DNA of 64,000 bases, from assembly GCF_900114545.1 (NCBI RefSeq), contig NZ_FOTI01000004.1, forward strand, positions 1-64,000. The letters run 5' to 3'. Both the position numbers and the translations under genes were made by a program. Of the stretch, positions 27,271 to 37,432 are shown one piece after another; the stretch's first letter is position 1, and every line of letters starts with the position of its first letter. This DNA is from Halanaerobium salsuginis. GTDB taxonomy: Bacteria > Bacillota > Halanaerobiia > Halanaerobiales > Halanaerobiaceae. The notes beneath the pieces were generated by a model, which ran no database searches, was not told the origin of the DNA, and saw only the letters and a list, made by a program, of their open reading frames with translations.

Positions 27271-27957
27271 ATGAGTAAATTTAATTTATCAGCAATTGAT
27301 TCATATAGTTATGAACCATTAAGAAAACAGGTTTATAAGGTACTCAGGGAAGCGATCTTAACAGGAGAATTAATGATTGGAGAAAAAATTACTGAGATGG
27401 AAATTGCAGAAGAACTGAGTGTAAGTAGAACTCCTGTCAGAGAGGCTTTTCGAATGTTAGAACAGGAAGAATTAATTAATATTATTCCCCAGCAGGGAGT
27501 TTTTATTGCCGGGATTGAAACCAGTAAAGAGATTGATGATATATTTCAGGTAAGAGCTGAATTGGAAGGCCTCGCTGCTTATTTAGCTGCTAGAAATATT
27601 GATGAAAAGCAAAAAGAGCTGCTGCAGGAATATGTAATTGAGCTAGAAGACTGTATTGAACATAATGATCACCGCGGCTGTATTAGAGTTGATGTTGCCT
27701 TTCACCGTATAATTAAAGAGGCTTCTGATAATAAATGGTTAGAAAAATTTCTAGATACTTTATTTGAGCAGGCTACTCGGTTCAGGAGAAGTAGTTTTTC
27801 TCGGGCAGGACGTATGCAGGAATTTTTAGCAGAGCATCAGGAGCTAGGTGAAGCAATTATTAGTGGTGATCCAGATCGGGCACGCAGGTGTGCTGAAGAT
27901 CATATAAAAGCAGCCTGGAATAGTATTAGCAGTGTTTTTGAAAAAGAACAAAGTTAA
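27271..27957 (+). CDS. GntR-family regulator with FCD effector domain
   Basis: A 228-residue transcription factor. The winged helix-turn-helix covers residues 10-75 (LRKQVYKVLREAILTGEL, VSRTPVREAFRMLEQEELI), and the all-helical FCD domain follows (DDIFQVRAELEGLAAYLAARN, DVAFHRIIKEASDNKWLEKF), with histidines suited to metal and organic-acid binding. A 20-bp palindrome much like the B. subtilis GntR operator lies 122 bp after the gene, upstream of gltB, and is the probable target. ATG 27271 fits the helix-turn-helix start and an AAGGAAGTGG site; the earlier in-frame ATG lacks support. Confidence 0.85.
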   Translation: MSKFNLSAIDSYSYEPLRKQVYKVLREAILTGELMIGEKITEMEIAEELSVSRTPVREAFRMLEQEELINIIPQQGVFIAGIETSKEIDDIFQVRAELEGLAAYLAARNIDEKQKELLQEYVIELEDCIEHNDHRGCIRVDVAFHRIIKEASDNKWLEKFLDTLFEQATRFRRSSFSRAGRMQEFLAEHQELGEAIISGDPDRARRCAEDHIKAAWNSISSVFEKEQS

Positions 27958-28040
27958 ATTAAAAATATTGTGATTGCTAACATCAATTTAACATCAAATT
28001 ATCATGAAAAATTGATTAGATAAAAACTTGTCTAAATTCA

Positions 28041-28068
28041 CCGCTGTCAATGCCTGACAGCGGTTTTT
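28041..28068 (+). terminator. Rho-independent terminator after the GntR-family gene
   Basis: CCGCTGTCA and TGACAGCGG flank a 5-nt loop and are followed by five Ts. Confidence 0.88.
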
Positions 28069-28078
28069 AACTACTTAT

Positions 28079-28098
28079 TATCCTTGTATACAAGGATA
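28079..28098. promoter_or_regulatory. 20-bp palindromic operator candidate (GntR type) upstream of gltB
   Basis: TATCCTTGTATACAAGGATA is a perfect palindrome. Its core CTTGTATACAAG is shared with the well-known B. subtilis GntR operator (ATACTTGTATACAAGTAT). It ends 15 bp before the -35 box of the gltB promoter, a place that suits activation or looping better than simple blocking. The FCD-type GntR regulator just upstream is the obvious candidate ligand. Confidence 0.65.
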
Positions 28099-28113
28099 GA
28101 AAAGATTTAGCTA

Positions 28114-28142
28114 TTTACAGTTTAGAATTTTCTATCTATACT
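28114..28142 (+). promoter_or_regulatory. Sigma-A promoter of gltB-gltD
   Basis: TTTACA, a 17-nt spacer and TATACT (28137-28142), 90 bp before the gltB start. Confidence 0.7.
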
Positions 28143-28231
28143 ATATAGTACACCTTTAAAAATTTACATGATTTAAAATCTAATTAAGCAGTAGAGTAGC
28201 GAAAAAATTAAGAGAGAAGGAATGATATACT

Positions 28232-31200
28232 ATGACTTTTACAAGAATGCCTAAAAAGCAGGGATTATATAATCCTGATTTTGAACATGATGCCTGTGGC
28301 ATGGGCTTTGTCAGCCATATAAAAGGAAAAAAGTCACATCAGATAGTTGATCAGGCCCTGGAAGTTCTTGTCAATTTAAGCCATAGGGGGGCGAGTGGTA
28401 GTGAAGAAAATACTGGTGATGGTGCTGGTATATTATTACAGCTTCCTGATAGTTTCTTGCGAGAGCAGCTGGCAAAACAAAAAGTAAAACTGCCTGTTCA
28501 GGGAGATTATGGAGTAGGGATGGTTTTTTTACCCCGGGCTAAACAGCAGCGAGAAAAAGTAAAACAATTGATAGCAGAACAAATAACTAAAACTGGTCAG
28601 CAGTTTTTAGCTTGGCGAGAAGTTCCAATTGATTATAGTGAAATTGGTCAGACTGCTCTAGAAACAATGCCGCAGTTTGAACAGCTATTTATAAAAAAAG
28701 CTGCCCAAACGAAGGCTGGAATAGCTTTTGAAAGAAAGTTATATCTGCTTCGCCGTCAAATTGAAAAAATTATTAAAGATTTACCAGCTGAGGAACAGCT
28801 TTATTTTGCTTCTCTTTCCAGCCGGACAATTGTTTACAAAGGAATGTTAACTCCAGAACAGCTGGCTAACTTCTTTCCTGATTTAAAAAATAAAAAAATG
28901 GCAACAGCAATTGCATTAGTTCATTCTCGTTTCAGTACTAATACTTTTCCCAGTTGGGAAAGAGCACATCCTAATCGTTATTTGATTCATAATGGAGAAA
29001 TAAATACTGTTTTAGGTAATCAAAATTGGATGCGGGCCCGCGAAGGGATCCTGGCTAGTGAACCTTTTGGAGATGAATTAGCTGAACTGCTGCCTGTAAT
29101 TGATGAAACTGGCAGTGATTCTGCCCGTTTTGATAATGTATTAGAATTTTTGTATTTAAATGGTCGTTCTTTACCGCATGCAGTGATGATGATGATTCCT
29201 GAACCCTGGGAACATGATCCTGCTATGGACAAAAAAAAGCGGGATTTTTATCATTATCATAGTACTTTAATGGAGGCCTGGGATGGCCCGGCTGCAATGG
29301 CTTTTACAGATGGAACTAAAGTTGGGGCTGTTCTGGATAGAAATGGTCTGCGTCCTTCTCGTTATTATATAACTGCTGATGACTTACTAGTTCTTTCATC
29401 TGAAGTTGGCGTGCTTGATTTACCAGAAGAACAGGTAGTGAGCAAACAGCGGCTAGAACCTGGTAAGATGCTTTTACTTGATACAGAAAAAGGAAGAATA
29501 ATTAATGATCAGGAATTGAAGACAAAAATTGCTGATGCAGAGCCCTATGGTGAGTGGCTAGCAGAAGAAATGATTCAATTATCTGAGCTGGAGAGCGACC
29601 GAGAACTGGCTGACTGTGATAGTCTAACAGCTAATGATTTGGTACAGCTGCAGAAAAGTTTTGCTTATACTTATGAAGATTTGCATAAAATTTTAATCCC
29701 GATGGCCGAAAATGGAGTAGATCCAATTGGTTCTATGGGTAATGATGCTTCTTTAGCAGTACTTTCCGATCAGCCGCAGCTTTTATATAATTACTTTAAA
29801 CAGCGCTTTGCTCAGGTAACAAATCCTCCGATAGATTCAATTAGAGAAAAAATTATTACAGCTGCTAATACTTATCTTGGCTCTGAGGGTAATCTTCTGG
29901 CAGCAGAAAAAAAGAGCTGTCAGCAATTAGAATTAGAACACCCACTGCTGAGTAACAAAGAACTAGCTTTAATTAAGGAACTTGATCAGTCTGGTTTTAA
30001 AACAGCTGAACTTAAGCTTTGTTTTAAAAGATCTGAAGCAGTAGATCGTAAAGCAGCTGGAGTATTTTTAGAAAAAAAATTAGAGCAGCTTTTTGTCAGA
30101 GCAGAAGAATTAATTAATTCAGGAGTTAATATTTTAGTACTTTCCGATCGGGGAGTTAATCAGAAACAGGTTGCTGTGCCAGCTTTGCTTGCAGTAAGTG
30201 GTTTGCATCATTATTTAATTAAAAAGGGTTTGAGAACTAAAGTAAGTCTAGTTTTAGAATCAGCTGAACCACGTGAAGTACATCATTTTGCCTTATTAAT
30301 TGGCTATGGACTTGATGCAGTTAATCCTTATTTAGCCTATGCTTCTTTAACTGATCTGGTTAAAACAGGTCATTTGACAATGAGTTCTGAACAAGCAGTG
30401 GCTAGTTACATTAAAGCGGCTGTAAAAGGTGTCATTAAAGTAATGGCCAAGATGGGTATTTCAACTGTGCAGAGTTATCGAGGAGCTCAAATATTTGAGG
30501 CAATTGGAATTTCAGCAGCTGTTATTGACAAATATTTTTGTCGGACTGCTTCTCGTATTGAAGGTATTGGTCTAGCTGAAATAGCCTGGGAAGCAATTTT
30601 GAACCATGATAAAGCCTTCCACGGGGTTAAAGTTGAACGGGATACTCTTGATCCAGGAGGCAACTTTGCCTGGCGTAAAGATGGAGAAGAACATCTTTAT
30701 GATCCCGAAACTATTTACCTTCTGCAGCGTGCAGTCAGAGAAAACAATTATGATTTATTTAGAGAATATCGTGATAAAATAAATGATCAAAGTGAGCGCA
30801 GACTTACTTTGCGCGGCATGTTAGAGCCAGACTATTTGCCCCGGGCAATTCCGTTGGCTGAAGTAGAATCAGCTGCCTCAATTATGAAGCGTTTTAAAAC
30901 AGGAGCAATGTCTTATGGTTCAATTAGTCAGGAAGCACATGAAGCTCTTGCAATTGCAATGAACAGGATCGGGGGCAAGAGTAATACTGGTGAAGGGGGA
31001 GAAGATTCGGCTCGCTTTACTCCAGATGAAAATGGTGATTCTCGTAATAGTGCAATTAAACAAGTAGCATCAGGTCGCTTTGGTGTTAATTCTCATTATT
31101 TAAGTAATGCTAGAGAAATTCAGATTAAAATGGCCCAGGGAGCTAAGCCGGGCGAAGGTGGCCAGCTGCCTGGCAAAAAAGTTTATCCCTGGATTGCAGA

Positions 31201-32845
31201 AACTAGAGGCACAACTCCCGGAGTTGGCTTAATTTCACCACCACCACATCATGATATTTATTCAATTGAGGATCTGGCTCAGTTGATTCATGATTTAAAA
31301 AGTGCTAACCGGGCAGCTAGAATAAATGTCAAATTAGTGGCCGAAGCTGGTGTTGGTACAGTAGCTGCAGGAGTTGCTAAAGGAAAAGCAGATGTAATTT
31401 TAATTAGCGGCTATGATGGAGGAACAGGAGCATCTCCCCGGACTAGTATCAGACATGCTGGTTTGCCCTGGGAATTAGGCTTAGCTGAAACTCATCAAAC
31501 TTTAGTTTTAAATAAACTGCGTGATCGAGTAACCTTAGAAACAGATGGCAAGATCATGACTGGTAAAGACCTTGCAGTAGCAGCAATGTTAGGAGCAGAA
31601 GAATATGGCTTTGCAACTACTCCTTTAGTTGCTTTAGGCTGTGTAATGATGCGAGTTTGTAATAAAAATACCTGTCCGGTTGGAGTTGCAACCCAGGATC
31701 CAGAATTACGCAAAAAATTTCGAGGTAAACCGGAATATGTGGTTAATTTTATGCGTTTTATGGCAGAAGACTTTAGACATGAAATGGCAGCACTTGGTTT
31801 TCGAACAGTAAATGAATTGGTAGGTCGAGTTGATAAATTAAAACAGACTGCCACTCAGCATTGGAAAACAAAAGGACTTGACTATAAAGCTATTTTATAT
31901 CAGCCAGAACAGGCAAAAGAAAAGGCAATTTACTGCCAGCAAAAACAGGATCATGGTCTTGAAAAAAGCCTTGATTTACAGCAGTTAATTACTTTAGCTG
32001 AAAATGCAATTGAAAATAAGCTGGAGTTAGAAGCCGATTTAGAAATTAGAAATACAGATCGAGTTGTCGGAACTATTTTGGGGAATGAGATTAGTAAAAA
32101 ATATGGGGCAGCTGGTCTGCCAGAAGATACTATTAGATTTAATTTTAGCGGATCTGCTGGTCAGAGTTTTGCTGCTTATTTACCACACGGCTTGACATTT
32201 AGACTAATTGGTGACGCAAATGATTATCTAGGTAAAGGACTTTCGGGAGCCAGAATAATTGTTGAAAAATCAACTGATTCTTTGTTTAAAGCAGCTGATA
32301 ATATTATTGTTGGTAATGTAGCATTTTTTGGTGCTACTGCTGGTCAAGCCTATATTGAAGGAGTTGCTGGTGAACGTTTCTGTGTACGTAATAGTGGAGT
32401 AGAAGCTGTTGTAGAAGGTGTTGGTGATCATGGTTGTGAATATATGACAGGTGGGCGAGTTGTAGTACTAGGTAAAGTTGGTCGCAACTTTGCTGCTGGA
32501 ATGACTGGTGGAACAGCATATGTTTTTGATCAAGATGATAATTTTAAAGATAAAGTAAATCCTACTATGGTAGAGCTTGACTATTTAAGTGAAACTGAAG
32601 ATGAACTGCTTGTTAAAAAAATGATCAATGAGCATTTGAAATATACTGGTAGTGATCGAGCAGCAGAAATCCTGGCTGATTGGCAGCAGTTAAAATATAA
32701 ATTTATTCGAGTTATGCCCCGTGATTACCAGAGAATGATCACTGCGATAGCTGACTTTGAAGCTCAGGGTTTAAGTTATGACGATGCTTTGATGCAGGCT
32801 TTTGAACAGAATACCCAGGATAAAGCCCGGGTTAGCGGTAATTAA
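28232..32845 (+). CDS. gltB: Glutamate synthase large subunit
   Basis: A 1537-residue enzyme that makes two glutamates from glutamine and 2-oxoglutarate. The N-terminal glutaminase domain has Cys22 in HDACGMGF; in known enzymes this cysteine becomes the new N-terminus after processing. The central and FMN-binding domains follow ([31 protein letters not shown]), with the [3Fe-4S] motif [19 protein letters not shown] near residue 1150. The C-terminal GxGxG domain contains [11 protein letters not shown]. Full length for the family. Ribosome site AGAAGGA is about 10 nt upstream. Opposite-strand frames inside it are shadows. Confidence 0.95.
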   Translation: MTFTRMPKKQGLYNPDFEHDACGMGFVSHIKGKKSHQIVDQALEVLVNLSHRGASGSEENTGDGAGILLQLPDSFLREQLAKQKVKLPVQGDYGVGMVFLPRAKQQREKVKQLIAEQITKTGQQFLAWREVPIDYSEIGQTALETMPQFEQLFIKKAAQTKAGIAFERKLYLLRRQIEKIIKDLPAEEQLYFASLSSRTIVYKGMLTPEQLANFFPDLKNKKMATAIALVHSRFSTNTFPSWERAHPNRYLIHNGEINTVLGNQNWMRAREGILASEPFGDELAELLPVIDETGSDSARFDNVLEFLYLNGRSLPHAVMMMIPEPWEHDPAMDKKKRDFYHYHSTLMEAWDGPAAMAFTDGTKVGAVLDRNGLRPSRYYITADDLLVLSSEVGVLDLPEEQVVSKQRLEPGKMLLLDTEKGRIINDQELKTKIADAEPYGEWLAEEMIQLSELESDRELADCDSLTANDLVQLQKSFAYTYEDLHKILIPMAENGVDPIGSMGNDASLAVLSDQPQLLYNYFKQRFAQVTNPPIDSIREKIITAANTYLGSEGNLLAAEKKSCQQLELEHPLLSNKELALIKELDQSGFKTAELKLCFKRSEAVDRKAAGVFLEKKLEQLFVRAEELINSGVNILVLSDRGVNQKQVAVPALLAVSGLHHYLIKKGLRTKVSLVLESAEPREVHHFALLIGYGLDAVNPYLAYASLTDLVKTGHLTMSSEQAVASYIKAAVKGVIKVMAKMGISTVQSYRGAQIFEAIGISAAVIDKYFCRTASRIEGIGLAEIAWEAILNHDKAFHGVKVERDTLDPGGNFAWRKDGEEHLYDPETIYLLQRAVRENNYDLFREYRDKINDQSERRLTLRGMLEPDYLPRAIPLAEVESAASIMKRFKTGAMSYGSISQEAHEALAIAMNRIGGKSNTGEGGEDSARFTPDENGDSRNSAIKQVASGRFGVNSHYLSNAREIQIKMAQGAKPGEGGQLPGKKVYPWIAETRGTTPGVGLISPPPHHDIYSIEDLAQLIHDLKSANRAARINVKLVAEAGVGTVAAGVAKGKADVILISGYDGGTGASPRTSIRHAGLPWELGLAETHQTLVLNKLRDRVTLETDGKIMTGKDLAVAAMLGAEEYGFATTPLVALGCVMMRVCNKNTCPVGVATQDPELRKKFRGKPEYVVNFMRFMAEDFRHEMAALGFRTVNELVGRVDKLKQTATQHWKTKGLDYKAILYQPEQAKEKAIYCQQKQDHGLEKSLDLQQLITLAENAIENKLELEADLEIRNTDRVVGTILGNEISKKYGAAGLPEDTIRFNFSGSAGQSFAAYLPHGLTFRLIGDANDYLGKGLSGARIIVEKSTDSLFKAADNIIVGNVAFFGATAGQAYIEGVAGERFCVRNSGVEAVVEGVGDHGCEYMTGGRVVVLGKVGRNFAAGMTGGTAYVFDQDDNFKDKVNPTMVELDYLSETEDELLVKKMINEHLKYTGSDRAAEILADWQQLKYKFIRVMPRDYQRMITAIADFEAQGLSYDDALMQAFEQNTQDKARVSGN

Positions 32846-32864
32846 GTATAGAGGAGGAGATAAG

Positions 32865-34355
32865 ATGGGAAAAGCAACCGGTTTTATGGAGTATCAACGT
32901 CAACTACCTGCAGAAAGACCCCCCGCTGCAAGAGTTAAAGACTGGGAAGAATTTAAGCAGAAGTTTAGCCAGGCAGCTGCTCAAAAGCAAGGAGCTCGCT
33001 GTATGGAATGTGGAATTCCTTTCTGCCATAGTGGTCTGCAAATAGGAGGAATGGTTTCAGGATGTCCTGTTAATAATTTAATTCCAGAGTGGAATGACTT
33101 AATTTATAAAGGAAAATGGAAAGAAGCTGTGCAGAGATTATTAAAGACTAATAATTTTCCCGAGTTTACTGGTAGAGTTTGTCCTGCCCCCTGTGAAGGA
33201 TCCTGTACTGTAGGTTTAAATGATCCTGCAGTAACTATTAAAGCAAATGAATATCAAATTATTGAAAAAGCCTTTGCTGAAGGCTGGATCAAGCCAGAAC
33301 CACCAGCAGTAAGAAGCGGTAAAAAAGTAGCCGTAGTGGGTTCTGGGCCAGCAGGCCTGGCAGCAGCTGATCAGCTGAATAAACTGGGCCATCAGATCAC
33401 AGTTTATGAGCGTCAGGATAGAATTGGGGGCCTGCTTGTTTATGGAATTCCAAATATGAAATTAGATAAAACAAAAGTACTGGCTCGTAGATTAAAGATT
33501 ATGGAAGCAGAAGGGGTCGAGTTTCAAACTGGAACTGAAATTGGTACTGATTTAGCCTTAACACAACTGCAGTCGGAATTTGATGCAGTAGTGCTGGCCG
33601 GTGGAGCTACTAAAGCACGTGATTTAGATGTACCAGGTCGTCAGGCGAAAGGTGTCTATTTTGCTGTTGATTATTTAACCCGTAATACCCGCCATTTATT
33701 AGAAACAGAGCCTGATAAAGCAGAAAAAACTGCTGATTATATTTCTGCTGCTGATAAAGATGTAATTGTTATTGGTGGTGGTGATACAGGTACAGATTGT
33801 GTAGCAACTGCTATTCGTCAGGGTTGTAAGTCAGTTAATCAATTTGAAATTATGCCCCAGGCCCCTTTGACTAGAAAGGATGATAATCCCTGGCCAGAAT
33901 GGCCCCAGATTTTAAAAGTAGATTATGGTCAGGAAGAAGCAATAGAACTTTTTGGAGCGGATCCCCGTCAGTTTTTAATTATGACTAAAGAAATCATAAC
34001 TAAAACAGAACAGGGGCAAAAAGTTGTTACAGCTGTTAGAACAGTTAAGATTAATTGGGATAAAGATGAAAATGGACGTTTTGTGCCTGTTGAAGTTGCT
34101 GACAGTGAAAAAATTTGGTCAGCTGATTTAATTTTAATTGCAATGGGGTTTCTTGGCCCAGAAGCAGCGCTTGCTGAGTCAGCTGGATTAGAGCGCGACC
34201 AACGTTCTAATATTAAAGCTGCTTATGGTGACTTTAAAACTAACTTAACAGGCGTCTTTGCTGCCGGCGATATGCGGAGAGGTCAGAGTTTAGTTGTTAA
34301 TGCAATTGATGAAGGCCGGCGAACAGCAGCAGCAGTAGATCAATATTTAACTTAA
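32865..34355 (+). CDS. gltD: Glutamate synthase small subunit
   Basis: A 496-residue FAD/NAD(P)H-dependent electron-input subunit for GltB. Cysteines for two [4Fe-4S] clusters are in CMECGIPFCH, SGCPVNNLIPEWND and CPAPCEGSCTVG (residues 45-110). Dinucleotide motifs are VAVVGSGPAGLAAADQL (near residue 150) and VIVIGGGDTGTDC (near residue 300); GVFAAGDMRRGQSLVV near the end is the FAD-contact motif. ATG 32865 is chosen for the GAGGAGGAGA site 4-5 nt upstream, 19 bp after gltB; the longer frame overlaps gltB. Confidence 0.95.
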   Translation: MGKATGFMEYQRQLPAERPPAARVKDWEEFKQKFSQAAAQKQGARCMECGIPFCHSGLQIGGMVSGCPVNNLIPEWNDLIYKGKWKEAVQRLLKTNNFPEFTGRVCPAPCEGSCTVGLNDPAVTIKANEYQIIEKAFAEGWIKPEPPAVRSGKKVAVVGSGPAGLAAADQLNKLGHQITVYERQDRIGGLLVYGIPNMKLDKTKVLARRLKIMEAEGVEFQTGTEIGTDLALTQLQSEFDAVVLAGGATKARDLDVPGRQAKGVYFAVDYLTRNTRHLLETEPDKAEKTADYISAADKDVIVIGGGDTGTDCVATAIRQGCKSVNQFEIMPQAPLTRKDDNPWPEWPQILKVDYGQEEAIELFGADPRQFLIMTKEIITKTEQGQKVVTAVRTVKINWDKDENGRFVPVEVADSEKIWSADLILIAMGFLGPEAALAESAGLERDQRSNIKAAYGDFKTNLTGVFAAGDMRRGQSLVVNAIDEGRRTAAAVDQYLT

Positions 34356-34527
34356 ATAATAAAGTAATTATCTGACTATTTTTTCTTTATTTGAATTACT
34401 TTTTATGATATTATTAATCTAATGAAATAAAAATATATCTACTAATTAAACTATTTTAAATTTAACTACTATTAATAACAAAAATCACTGTTTCTGGAAA
34501 CAAATAAGAGATAGGTGGTGTTTAGAC

Positions 34528-34899
34528 TTGAATCAGGATCTTTTAGTTGCTATTCGCCAGATAATTAGAGAAGAAATTTCAGGCATTAAAGCTGATGTAG
34601 CAGAGCTGAAAACAGATGTCACAGAGCTGAAAACAGATGTGACAGAGTTAAAAACAGATGTATCAGAGCTAAAAACAGATGTAGCTGCGATGAAACCTCA
34701 GTTATTTGAAAATACTCAGCTCTTAAAGTCACTATTAGCTAACTCAGAAGCTCATGGAGCAAAATTAGATCAACTCGATAATCGAGTTGCCAGGCTGGAA
34801 GGTAGCAAACAGAGACAAGATAAGCTTGCTGATGAATTTTATCATCATCGTCATCGGATTATTATTGAAACAGAAAAACCTGAGTCTAAAGCTGGTTGA
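34528..34899 (+). CDS. Small coiled-coil protein with heptad tandem repeats
   Basis: A 123-residue, mostly helical protein with no signal peptide or membrane segment. Residues 25-52 are four near-identical heptads of the type (A/T/S)ELKTDV, a clear coiled coil; a second coiled-coil segment follows (LDQLDNRVARLEG). The basic, histidine-rich end is DEFYHHRHRIII. Function unknown; such proteins form oligomers or scaffold partners. TTG start, with a weak GGTGG ribosome site. Stands alone between gltD and cheV with its own terminator. The 172-bp gap before it shows no clear promoter. Confidence 0.65.
   Translation: MNQDLLVAIRQIIREEISGIKADVAELKTDVTELKTDVTELKTDVSELKTDVAAMKPQLFENTQLLKSLLANSEAHGAKLDQLDNRVARLEGSKQRQDKLADEFYHHRHRIIIETEKPESKAG
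34600..34683 (+). repeat. Four 21-bp in-frame tandem repeats
   Basis: Four consecutive 21-bp units (34600, 34621, 34642, 34663), each near CAGAGCTGAAAACAGATGT with 1-3 changes, encode heptads of the coiled coil. The near-identity at DNA level suggests recent slippage expansion. Confidence 0.85.
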
Positions 34900-34926
34900 T
34901 GAAATTATTTTATCAAGTAGTACAAG

Positions 34927-34963
34927 CCACTACCTATTGTCAAAAGTTGGGTAGTGGTTTTTT
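34927..34963 (+). terminator. Rho-independent terminator
   Basis: CCACTACC (34927-34934) and GGTAGTGG (34950-34957), followed by six Ts. A TATAAT box at 34977-34982 just after it may serve cheV, but its -35 is weak. Confidence 0.82.
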
Positions 34964-35092
34964 GCTTATTCTATGATATAATATATTTATACTTGTTTTA
35001 ATTATCTTTTTTGCTTAAGGGCTGTTAAAAATAGTTAAAATGTTATATAATTACAAATAATAACTAAACAGCGGGTTAAAAGGGGGCTAACC

Positions 35093-36037
35093 ATGAGAGG
35101 TAAACAAAATATCTTACTTGAAAGCGGGACTGGTGAGTTAGAAATATTAAAATTTATTGTTGATGATACTTCCTATGCAATTAATGTCTTAAAAGTAAGA
35201 GAGATACTAAGAATTAAAAAAGAAGACATTAAGAAAATGCCTGATAAATCAGATGTGATTTTAGGCATGACCAACATCAGAGGCGATGTAATTATGATTG
35301 TTAACTTAAGCTCTTATTTAAAAGCTGAGTTAATTGAAAATGACGGAATTATTATGGCTATTTTAGCTGAATTTAATAATACTAAAATTTTATTTGCAGT
35401 TGACAATGTGGTTGGAATTAGTAGAATTGGCTGGGATGATATTCAAGCTCCTGATGACATGATGGGTGATCTGGTTAATGGTGTTATCAAAGCTGAAGAT
35501 AAAGATTTAATTAATTTTCTTAACTTTGAAAAAATACTAAAAGATTTAAAACCAGAATTAGGTAATAAAGTAGATGTTAAGCCAGAAGATTCAGCTGATT
35601 TAAAAGCTAGGCGACTGGATAAAACTCTTGCTTTAGCTGATGATTCTCCTACTACTAGAAATATGATTAAAGATACTTTAGTTGCAGCAGGTTATCAAGA
35701 TTTTATGATTTTTAGTGATGGTCAAAAATTATTTGACCATTTACAGGAAATTAAAGCCGAATATCCTGATGATGATATTTTAGATCATGTTCAGGGAATA
35801 ATAACCGATATAGAAATGCCCATGATGGATGGTCATACACTAATCAGAAAAATTCATGAAGATCGTTATCTGCGCAAGCTGCCCACAGTTATCTTTTCCT
35901 CATTAATTACCGAGGATCTACTGCATAAGGGTAAGGACGTTGGGGCAGATGCTCAAATAACCAAACCAGAAATTGATAAATTAGTTGGAGTGGTTGATCA
36001 GCTTGTTAAAGCAGTACCACCACTGGCCGACTATTAA
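35093..36037 (+). CDS. cheV: Chemotaxis coupling and response regulator protein CheV
   Basis: A 314-residue fusion of a CheW-like coupling domain (residues 15-155, with ILGMTNIRGDVIMIVNL) and a receiver domain (residues 178-310). The likely phospho-acceptor is near residue 239 in GIITDIEMPMMDGH; ADDSPTTRN holds the acidic pocket and QITKPE the lysine. CheV links receptors to CheA and adapts signalling by phosphorylation. ATG 35093 follows AGGGGGC. It stands alone, with terminators on both sides, apart from cheB-cheR. Confidence 0.92.
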   Translation: MRGKQNILLESGTGELEILKFIVDDTSYAINVLKVREILRIKKEDIKKMPDKSDVILGMTNIRGDVIMIVNLSSYLKAELIENDGIIMAILAEFNNTKILFAVDNVVGISRIGWDDIQAPDDMMGDLVNGVIKAEDKDLINFLNFEKILKDLKPELGNKVDVKPEDSADLKARRLDKTLALADDSPTTRNMIKDTLVAAGYQDFMIFSDGQKLFDHLQEIKAEYPDDDILDHVQGIITDIEMPMMDGHTLIRKIHEDRYLRKLPTVIFSSLITEDLLHKGKDVGADAQITKPEIDKLVGVVDQLVKAVPPLADY

Positions 36038-36058
36038 ACTAAATTTTTCTTACTTTTA

Positions 36059-36081
36059 GCCCACATTGAGTGGGCTTTTTT
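36059..36081 (+). terminator. Rho-independent terminator after cheV
   Basis: GCCCAC and GTGGGC flank a 5-nt loop, followed by six Ts. Confidence 0.88.
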
Positions 36082-36109
36082 ATTGTTATTTATTAAATAA
36101 CTTAAAATA

Positions 36110-36118
36110 TTATCCACA
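36110..36118 (+). other. Single consensus DnaA box
   Basis: TTATCCACA exactly matches the DnaA-binding consensus in the gap between cheV and the alcohol dehydrogenase gene. No other box or AT-rich unwinding region is near, so this is not an origin. It may be chance or a regulatory DnaA site. Confidence 0.3.
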
Positions 36119-36184
36119 CAGTTTATAGTGAATAGGTTCACAATTTACAGACTAATTTTAAGATTTAAACTTTAAGCACTGCTA

Positions 36185-36213
36185 TTGTAGGAAATTTAAA
36201 TAAGTGGTATAAT
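36185..36213 (+). promoter_or_regulatory. Sigma-A promoter of the alcohol dehydrogenase gene
   Basis: TTGTAG, a 17-nt spacer and TATAAT (36208-36213), 76 bp before the start codon. Confidence 0.6.
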
Positions 36214-36289
36214 TACTTCAGGATAATTGTGAAATAATTAACAAAAATAAATAAACAAGCAAATCAAGCAAACAAAGGAGCTGAATAAA

Positions 36290-37432
36290 ATGAATTCATT
36301 TATGGTCCCCCCTACAATTCATCATGGAGAAGGTGCTCTGGAAGAATTAAAAAATTTGACTGGTGAAAGAGCTGTTTTGGTCACTGGTGGTAGTTCGATG
36401 AAAAAATTTGGTTTTTTAGCAGAAGCAGAAGCTTTGTTAGCAGAGGCTAAGCTTGAAACAATGATAGTTGATGGTGTTGAACCTAATCCATCTGTCAAGA
36501 CTATTGAAAGAGGCAAAAAAGTTATGTTAGATTTTAAACCTGATTGGGTTATTGCTATTGGTGGTGGCTCTGCATTAGATGCTGCTAAAATAATGTGGGC
36601 TTTTTATGAATATCCAGAATTAAAATTTGATGAAATAATTGCAGTTGGCTCAATGCCTAAATTAAGACGAAAAGCTAAATTCGTTGCTATCCCTTCTACC
36701 AGCGGTACTGCTTCTGAAATTACTGCTTTTTCAGTAGTTACCGATACAGAGAAAAAAATAAAATATCCAATAGTTTCTCCTGAAATTATTCCTGATATTG
36801 CAATTGTAGATCCTAAAATACCGGCTACAATGCCTGCTCATATTACAGCTAACACCGGAATGGATGTTTTAGCTCATGCTGTAGAAGCCTATGTTTCAAC
36901 TGCTGCAACAGACTACACAGATCCTTTAGCTTTAAAAGCAATTAAGCTTGTATTTGAATATTTGCCCAAAGCTTATGCAGATGGTAAAGATTTAACAGCA
37001 AGAGAAGAAATGCATAATGCATCTACTCTAGCAGGAATGGCATTTTCTAATGCTTCTCTGGGAATAATTCATAGTTTAGCTCATAAAATTGGTGGAGAAC
37101 TTCATGTAACCCACGGGCTGGCAAATGCTATCCTATTACCTTATGTTATTGAATATAATGCTGCAACTGCTCCAGAAAGATATCGAGAAATAGAAGAATT
37201 CTTAGGGATAGACAACTTAGCAGATGCTATTCGAGAATTAAATAAAAAATTAGCTATTAAGCCTAGTTTTCAAGCAATTGACTGGCTGGATTATACAGAT
37301 GCTGATTTTGAAGCTATTTTGGTTAGAATGGCTAAAAATGCTCTGGCAGATCCCTGTACTTTAACTAACCCACGGCAGCCAGAAGCTACTGATTTAGAAA
37401 AAATATATCAACAGTCATATTATGGTTTATAA
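36290..37432 (+). CDS. Iron-containing alcohol dehydrogenase
   Basis: A 380-residue NAD(P)-dependent dehydrogenase of the iron (type III) family. The N-terminal dinucleotide domain has WVIAIGGGSALDAAKIM (near residue 85) and AIPSTSGTASEITAF. The metal ligands lie in ITANTGMDVLAHAVEAYVS (first Asp and His) and IIHSLAHKIGGELHVTHGLANAILLP (later histidines). It may reduce an aldehyde to alcohol in fermentation; butanol or 1,3-propanediol dehydrogenases are relatives. The exact substrate is unknown. Transcribed alone, with promoter and terminator. Confidence 0.9.
   Translation: MNSFMVPPTIHHGEGALEELKNLTGERAVLVTGGSSMKKFGFLAEAEALLAEAKLETMIVDGVEPNPSVKTIERGKKVMLDFKPDWVIAIGGGSALDAAKIMWAFYEYPELKFDEIIAVGSMPKLRRKAKFVAIPSTSGTASEITAFSVVTDTEKKIKYPIVSPEIIPDIAIVDPKIPATMPAHITANTGMDVLAHAVEAYVSTAATDYTDPLALKAIKLVFEYLPKAYADGKDLTAREEMHNASTLAGMAFSNASLGIIHSLAHKIGGELHVTHGLANAILLPYVIEYNAATAPERYREIEEFLGIDNLADAIRELNKKLAIKPSFQAIDWLDYTDADFEAILVRMAKNALADPCTLTNPRQPEATDLEKIYQQSYYGL

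Noticed and set aside
31495-31854. 119-codon frame opposite gltB
   Set aside because: Shadow of the conserved FMN/Fe-S domain of gltB; no independent support.
36110-36118. Replication origin
   Set aside because: Single DnaA box without clustered boxes, dnaA gene or unwinding region.
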